64,000 nt of DNA, taken from contig NZ_FOYL01000003.1 in the NCBI RefSeq assembly GCF_900115955.1, positions 901,117 to 965,116 on the forward strand, read 5' to 3'. The notes below the pieces were generated by a model. The model saw nothing but the letters and a program-made list of their open reading frames with translations. It was not told the DNA's origin and did not search any database. This document shows positions 59,405 to 64,000 of this stretch, in pieces. The DNA comes from Lentzea waywayandensis (lineage in GTDB: Bacteria > Actinomycetota > Actinomycetes > Mycobacteriales > Pseudonocardiaceae). A program made the translations under genes and the position numbers. The number at the start of each line of letters is the position of its first letter. Within the stretch, counting starts at the first letter, position 1.

Positions 59405-61105
59405 ATGCCGAAGATCCCAGTCATGCAAGCGGTCGTCGAGGTCCTGAAGTCCGAGGGCATCGACACCGTGTTCGGCTGCCCCGGCGCCGCGATCCTGCCG
59501 CTGTACAAGGCGATGGAACAGGACGGCTCGATCGAGCACCTGATCGTGCGGCACGAGGAAGGCGCCACGCACATGGCGGACGGCTGGTCGCGCACGACCG
59601 GCAACGTCGGCGTCGCGATCGGCACGTCGGGTCCGGCCGGCACGAACATGATCACCGGGCTCTACACCGCGCAGGCCGACTCCGTGCCGATCCTCTGCAT
59701 CACCGGCCAGGCCGCGGTGTCGAAGCTGCACCAGGAGGCGTTCCAGGCCGTCGACATCGTCTCGATCGCCGCGCCGGTCACGAAGTGGGCGGTGCAGGTC
59801 AAGGAAGCCGCGCAGATGCCGTGGATCTTCCGCGAGGCGTTCCGGATCGCGCGCTCCGGCCGGCCGGGCCCGGTCCTGATCGACCTGCCGATCGACGTGC
59901 AGAAGCAGGAGATCGAGTGGGACTCCACGATCGACGAACCGTTGCCGGTGCCGAAAAGCGTTCCGTCCGACGCACGGGTCGAGCGCGCGCTGGAGATGCT
60001 GCTGGCTGCGGAACGCCCACTGCTGCTCGCCGGTGGCGGTGTCATCCTCGGCGAGGCGTCCGCCGAGCTGCTGGACCTGGCTGAGTTCCTGCAGATCCCG
60101 ATCCAGGCCACGTTGATGGGCAAGGGCGCCATCGACGAGGACCACCCGCTCTACGCGGGCATGACCGGCATCCAGACCTCGCAGCGCTACGGCAACGCGT
60201 CGTTCCTGGAGTCCGACCTGGTGCTGGCGCTGGGCGCGCGCTTCGGCGACCGGCACACCGGTGACCTCGCGACCTACCGCGGCGACCGCAAGTTCATCCA
60301 CGTCGACGTCGAGCCGACGCAGATCGGCAAGGTGTTCGGGCCCGACCTCGGGATCGTCGCCGACACCAAGCTGTTCCTGCAGGCGTTGCTGGAGAAGGCT
60401 CGTGAACGTGGTCCGCGTGCGGCCGGCGAGTGGGTCGAGCGTTGCCAGGAGCTCAAGCGGACGCTGCTGCGGCGCGAGGACTTCGAGACCGTGCCGGTCA
60501 AGGCGCCGCGGGTCTTCAAGGAGATCAACGAGTTCTACGGCCCGGACACCTACTTCGTCACGGCCATCGGGCTCTACCAGATCTGGTCCGGCCAGCACCA
60601 GAAGGCGCACAAGCCGCGGCACTACCAGGTCTGCGGCCAGGCGGGCCCGCTCGGCTGGGAGATCCCGGCGGCGATCGGCGTGAAGAAGGCCAGGCCGGAC
60701 GCGGAGGTCGTCGGCATCGTCGGCGACTACTCGTTCCAGTTCCTGGTCGAGGAACTTGCGGTCGGCGCCCAGTACGACGTGCCGTTCGTGCTGATCATGC
60801 TGAACAACGAGTACCTCGGCCTGATCCGGATGGCCGAGGACCACGGTGGCTACGACATGAAGTACGAGGTCGACATCCACTACGACACCAGCGGCTCGGA
60901 CAACGTGAAGATCATGGAGGCCTACGGCTGCTCCGGCGTCCGGGTCGCCGATCCGAGCGAGATCCGCGGTTCGCTGGAGTGGGCGCGCAAGGAGGCCGAC
61001 CGCACGTCCCGGCCGGTGCTCGTGGAGATCATGATCGAACGCGAGGGCAACACCGCGAACGGCACGTCGATCGCCGCGATGAAGGAATTCGAGCCGCTCC
61101 CGTGA
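59405..61105 (+). CDS. gcl: Glyoxylate carboligase-like ThDP enzyme
   Basis: A 566-residue thiamine-diphosphate enzyme of the acetolactate-synthase superfamily; by operon position it joins two glyoxylates to tartronate semialdehyde with CO2 release. Three ThDP-family domains are present, with GTSGPAGTNMITGLYTA, RPGPVLIDLPIDVQ, and the ThDP motif GDYSFQFLVEELAV...NNEYLGLI. Residue 51 is Glu (RHEEGATHMA), whereas E. coli GCL has Val51 (RHVEGA). The Glu is the normal ThDP activator in other family members, so an acetolactate synthase-like activity cannot be excluded. Confidence 0.85.
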   Translation: MPKIPVMQAVVEVLKSEGIDTVFGCPGAAILPLYKAMEQDGSIEHLIVRHEEGATHMADGWSRTTGNVGVAIGTSGPAGTNMITGLYTAQADSVPILCITGQAAVSKLHQEAFQAVDIVSIAAPVTKWAVQVKEAAQMPWIFREAFRIARSGRPGPVLIDLPIDVQKQEIEWDSTIDEPLPVPKSVPSDARVERALEMLLAAERPLLLAGGGVILGEASAELLDLAEFLQIPIQATLMGKGAIDEDHPLYAGMTGIQTSQRYGNASFLESDLVLALGARFGDRHTGDLATYRGDRKFIHVDVEPTQIGKVFGPDLGIVADTKLFLQALLEKARERGPRAAGEWVERCQELKRTLLRREDFETVPVKAPRVFKEINEFYGPDTYFVTAIGLYQIWSGQHQKAHKPRHYQVCGQAGPLGWEIPAAIGVKKARPDAEVVGIVGDYSFQFLVEELAVGAQYDVPFVLIMLNNEYLGLIRMAEDHGGYDMKYEVDIHYDTSGSDNVKIMEAYGCSGVRVADPSEIRGSLEWARKEADRTSRPVLVEIMIEREGNTANGTSIAAMKEFEPLP

Positions 61106-62106
61106 GTGCCGTGGTCATTGCGCCGGACAAGTTCAAGGGATCGCTCACCGCCCCGCAGGTCGCCGCCGCCGTCGCGCGCGGCCTGCGGGAGGCGGTCCCG
61201 GACGTGGACGTGCGCCTCCTCCCGGTGGCCGACGGCGGCGACGGAACTGTCGACGCCGCCGTCGCCGCCGGGTTCGTGAAGGTGGGTCGCTGGGTCACCG
61301 GGCCGGTCGGCAAGCCGGTGCCCGCGTCCTTCGCGGTCAAGGGCACGACCGCCGTGGTCGAGGTGGCCTCGGCGGCAGGCCTGACGTTGCTGGAACGGCC
61401 CGCGCCCCTCGACGCGACCAGCTACGGCGTCGGTGAGCTGCTGAAAGCCGCGCTGGACGTCGGCTGCACGACGATCGTGCTCGGGCTGGGCGGCAGCGCG
61501 TGCACGGACGGCGGCGCCGGGATGCTGGAGGCGCTGGGCAAAGCGTCGTTCGACGGTGTGGACCTGGTGCTGGCCTCGGACGTGGACAACCCGTTGCTCG
61601 GTCCTTCCGGTGCCGCGGCGGTCTACGGGCCACAGAAGGGGGCTTCACCCGAGCAGGTGAAGATCCTCGAAGCGCGGCTCGAGGCGTTCGCCCAACGGAT
61701 CGGACCGGAGTACGCCGCGAGGCCGGGAGCGGGTGCGGCCGGCGGGATCGGGTTCGCGGCGCTCGCGGTGCTGGGCGCGCGGTTCCGGCCCGGCATCGAG
61801 GTGGTGCTGGAACTGGCCGGGTTCGCGCAGGCCGTGGCGGACGCGTCGCTGGTGATCACGGGCGAGGGATCGCTGGACGCGCAGACCCGGCACGGCAAGG
61901 CGCCATACGGGGTGGTCAGGGCCTCCGGTGACGTGCCGGTGGTCGCGGTGGCGGGGCAGTGCTCGGTCGAACCCGGTGACCTGGGGCTGAAGGCCGCCTA
62001 CGCGTTGCTGGACGTCGAACCGGACGTGACGAGGTGCATGGCCCGGGCGGAGACGCTGCTGGTTGATCTCGGCGGTCGCATCGCTCGCGACTGGGTGTCA
62101 GAGTGA
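61102..62106 (+). CDS. glxK: Glycerate 2-kinase (GarK/GlxK family)
   Basis: A 334-residue kinase that phosphorylates D-glycerate, feeding glyoxylate carbon to glycolysis. It begins [18 protein letters not shown], has [14 protein letters not shown], the [19 protein letters not shown] loop and [22 protein letters not shown] near the C-terminus, all typical of the GarK/GlxK type. GTG overlaps the gcl stop; the next start overlaps its own stop. Confidence 0.95.
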   Translation: MSAVVIAPDKFKGSLTAPQVAAAVARGLREAVPDVDVRLLPVADGGDGTVDAAVAAGFVKVGRWVTGPVGKPVPASFAVKGTTAVVEVASAAGLTLLERPAPLDATSYGVGELLKAALDVGCTTIVLGLGGSACTDGGAGMLEALGKASFDGVDLVLASDVDNPLLGPSGAAAVYGPQKGASPEQVKILEARLEAFAQRIGPEYAARPGAGAAGGIGFAALAVLGARFRPGIEVVLELAGFAQAVADASLVITGEGSLDAQTRHGKAPYGVVRASGDVPVVAVAGQCSVEPGDLGLKAAYALLDVEPDVTRCMARAETLLVDLGGRIARDWVSE

Positions 62107-63416
62107 GTGCCATGGACCTGGTCTTCCGCGCCCGCAGGGTCGTGACCCCGCAGGGTGAGATCGCGTGCGACGTCGGTGTCGTCGACGGCAGGATCGTTGC
62201 TGTCGAGCCCCGCATCGACTCGCCGAACGTCGTGCACCTCAACGACGACGAGGTGTTGCTGCCAGGCCTGGTCGACACGCACGTGCACGTCAACGACCCG
62301 GGCCGCAGCGAGTGGGAGGGCTTCGAGACGGCGACCAGGGCGGCCGCGGCCGGTGGCGTCACGACGATCATCGACATGCCGCTCAACAGCATCCCGCCGA
62401 CGGTCGAGGTGGCGGCGCTGGAGATCAAGCGCAAGGCCGCCGCGACCGTGTCCGTGGACGTCGGGTTCTGGGGCGGCATCGTCCCCGGCAACCTCGCCGA
62501 CCTGAAGCCGCTGCACGAGGCCGGCGTATTCGGCTTCAAGTGCTTCCTGCTGCACTCGGGCGTGGACGAGTTCCCGGCCGTCACGACCGCCGAACTGGAA
62601 ACGGCGCTGCGGCAGCTGGCCACGCTCGACGCGTTGACGATCGTGCACGCCGAGGACGCGCACACGGTCCGTGACTCGGAGCCGGACTACGCGGGCTTCC
62701 TGGCCTCACGGCCGCGCGAGGCCGAGAACAAGGCGATCAGCGACGTCGTGGAGCTGACCCGCAGGACCGGCGCCCGCACGCACATCCTGCACCTCTCGTC
62801 GTCGGACGCGCTCTCGATCCTGGAGGCCGCCAAACGCGAGAGCCTGCGGATCACCGCCGAGACCTGCCCGCACTACCTCACGTTCACCGCCGAGGAGATC
62901 CACGACGGGCAGACGGAGTTCAAGTGCTGCCCGCCGATCCGTGAGGCGGAGAACCGCGAGGCGTTGTGGCAGGGCCTGCGCGACGGCGTGATCGACCTGG
63001 TCGTCAGTGATCACTCGCCGAGCACGGTGGAGCTGAAGGAAGGCGACTTCGCGACGGCGTGGGGTGGCATCGCGTCGTTGCAGCTCGGCCTGCCGGCGGT
63101 GTGGACGGGCGCACAGGAGCGTGGTTTCCAGCTCACCGACGTCGTCCGCTGGATGGCGACGCATCCGGCGCGTCAGGTCGGATTGGCGACCAAGGGCGCC
63201 ATCGAGGTCGGCAAGGACGCCGACTTCGTGGTGTTCGCACCGGACGAGACCTTCGTGGTGGACAAGAACAAGCTCCACCACCGCAACCCGGTCACGCCGT
63301 ACCACGGCCGCACGCTGAACGGCGTGGTCAGGCAGACGTGGTTGCGGGGCAAGGAAATCAGTCAGACCAGGGCAAGTTCGCCCAAAGGAAAGCTGCTCAG
63401 AAGAGGAGAAGCATGA
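62103..63416 (+). CDS. allB: Allantoinase
   Basis: A 437-residue cyclic amidohydrolase that opens allantoin to allantoate. Metal ligands are visible in [23 protein letters not shown], a lysine for carbamylation in [12 protein letters not shown], and histidines in [10 protein letters not shown] and [12 protein letters not shown]; the Asp is in [12 protein letters not shown] at 62103 overlaps the glxK stop; ATG at 62112 is the alternative start. It acts before alc. Confidence 0.96.
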   Translation: MSAMDLVFRARRVVTPQGEIACDVGVVDGRIVAVEPRIDSPNVVHLNDDEVLLPGLVDTHVHVNDPGRSEWEGFETATRAAAAGGVTTIIDMPLNSIPPTVEVAALEIKRKAAATVSVDVGFWGGIVPGNLADLKPLHEAGVFGFKCFLLHSGVDEFPAVTTAELETALRQLATLDALTIVHAEDAHTVRDSEPDYAGFLASRPREAENKAISDVVELTRRTGARTHILHLSSSDALSILEAAKRESLRITAETCPHYLTFTAEEIHDGQTEFKCCPPIREAENREALWQGLRDGVIDLVVSDHSPSTVELKEGDFATAWGGIASLQLGLPAVWTGAQERGFQLTDVVRWMATHPARQVGLATKGAIEVGKDADFVVFAPDETFVVDKNKLHHRNPVTPYHGRTLNGVVRQTWLRGKEISQTRASSPKGKLLRRGEA

Positions 63417-64000
63417 CCGAGTGGACCCGGCTGCCGGATCTCGCCTCGCGCGCGGCCGGAGGTGGCGTGGTGTGGGCGAACGACGAGCTGTTCGCCGAGC
63501 GGGAGAACCTGATCAAGCCCGCAGAGCCGGTCTACCAGACCTACACCTTCGGTCACAAAGGCCAGGTCTACGACGGCTGGGAGACCCGCCGCCGTCGTGA
63601 GTCGGGCGTGGATCAGGCGGTGGTCAGGCTCGGCATGCCCGGTGTCGTGCGCGGGATCGTCGTCGACACGGCGTTCTTCAAGGGCAACTACCCGCCGTTC
63701 TGCTGGGTCGAGGGCGCCCAGGTCGACGGCTATCCGGGCGCCGACGAGATCACCGAGTGGTTCCCGCTGGTCGAACGGACCGCGCTGAAGGGAGACGAGA
63801 AGCACTACTTCGACGTCACCGAGGGACGCCGCGTCACGCACGTACGGCTGACCATCGATCCCGACGGCGGTGTGGCTCGGTTGCGCGTGCACGGCGAACC
63901 GCTCGCGGACCCGCGTCTGCTCGTGGGTGGCATCGACCTCGCCGCACTGGAGAACGGCGCTGTCGTCACCGGGTGCAGCAACATGTTCTACAGCTCTCCC
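63413..64000 (+). CDS. alc: Allantoicase, 3' end outside the window
   Basis: The first 196 codons of allantoicase, which splits allantoate into ureidoglycolate and urea. Readable family segments are [54 protein letters not shown] and [26 protein letters not shown]. An AGAGGAG ribosome site precedes the ATG, which overlaps the allB stop. The window ends inside the second repeat domain (CSNMFYSSP), so the gene is cut, not broken. Confidence 0.96.
   Translation, partial: MTEWTRLPDLASRAAGGGVVWANDELFAERENLIKPAEPVYQTYTFGHKGQVYDGWETRRRRESGVDQAVVRLGMPGVVRGIVVDTAFFKGNYPPFCWVEGAQVDGYPGADEITEWFPLVERTALKGDEKHYFDVTEGRRVTHVRLTIDPDGGVARLRVHGEPLADPRLLVGGIDLAALENGAVVTGCSNMFYSSP

Noticed and set aside
58538-60880. 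A 780-codon minus-strand frame opposite glxR and gcl
   Set aside because: Shadow of the high-GC coding strand; no motif, and the plus-strand genes are clear.
1-64000. tRNA, rRNA, IS element or prophage genes
   Set aside because: I saw no cloverleaf, rRNA-like stretch, transposase or phage structural gene in either strand, though small RNAs could be missed by eye.

Overview
The window is strongly GC-rich bacterial DNA with frequent GTG and TTG starts and short start/stop overlaps. Its gene neighbourhoods are actinobacterial: ddl-DUF3515-Lrp-thiL-ung, rpmB-DhaL-recG, rsmD-coaD, DUF177-rpmF-rnc-mutM-acyP-smc-ftsY. Family content and gene order point to a filamentous actinomycete near Pseudonocardiaceae (Lentzea/Saccharothrix-like). 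The genus is inference; no rRNA gene or tRNA was seen.

Layout. 1-5.7 kb: gpsA, then cystathionine gamma-lyase and cysteine dioxygenase, then a flavoprotein divergent from a MocR/PdxR-type regulator, then a double-GNAT protein. 5.7-16.8 kb: housekeeping block of ddl, DUF3515, Lrp-like, thiL, GNAT, gamma-carbonic anhydrase, ung, an MFS exporter, rpmB, a DhaL/FakA-like protein and recG. recG is split by a 342-residue homing-endonuclease intein with class 3 features (Ala1 and the Trp/Cys/Thr triplet). 16.8-30 kb: a secreted sialidase-fold protein, a FilP/Scy-like DivIVA coiled coil, pyc, an MBL hydrolase, rsmD-coaD, and the DivIVA/DUF177/rpmF/rnc/mutM run. 30-44 kb: PadR plus HAAS membrane protein, MarR, a KdpDE pair without kdpFABC, a CAP-domain protein with two tail-rich membrane paralogs, acyP, an ECF sigma/anti-sigma pair, and smc. 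44-50.7 kb: plsC-like, TPR and GNAT genes, an anmK-SSS transporter operon behind a DasR-like palindrome, then ftsY.

50.7-64 kb holds a large nested palindrome and then a purine/ureide catabolic island: IclR regulator, malate synthase, a CitE-like lyase, an orphan Imm1-like protein, an FAD oxidoreductase, urate oxidase, OHCU decarboxylase, then hyi-glxR-gcl-glxK-allB-alc as a tightly coupled operon cut by the window end. Urate is taken to allantoin, then to glyoxylate. Glyoxylate leaves through malate synthase or through tartronate semialdehyde and glycerate. Shared TTCC-containing palindromes at the three control regions suggest one IclR/AllR regulon.

The most noteworthy observations are the RecG intein, a recurrent TANNNT-N7/8-start pattern that implies leaderless transcripts at about a dozen genes, a glyoxylate carboligase with Glu at the position that is Val51 in the E. 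coli enzyme, the nested palindrome after ftsY, and the anmK-transporter operon.
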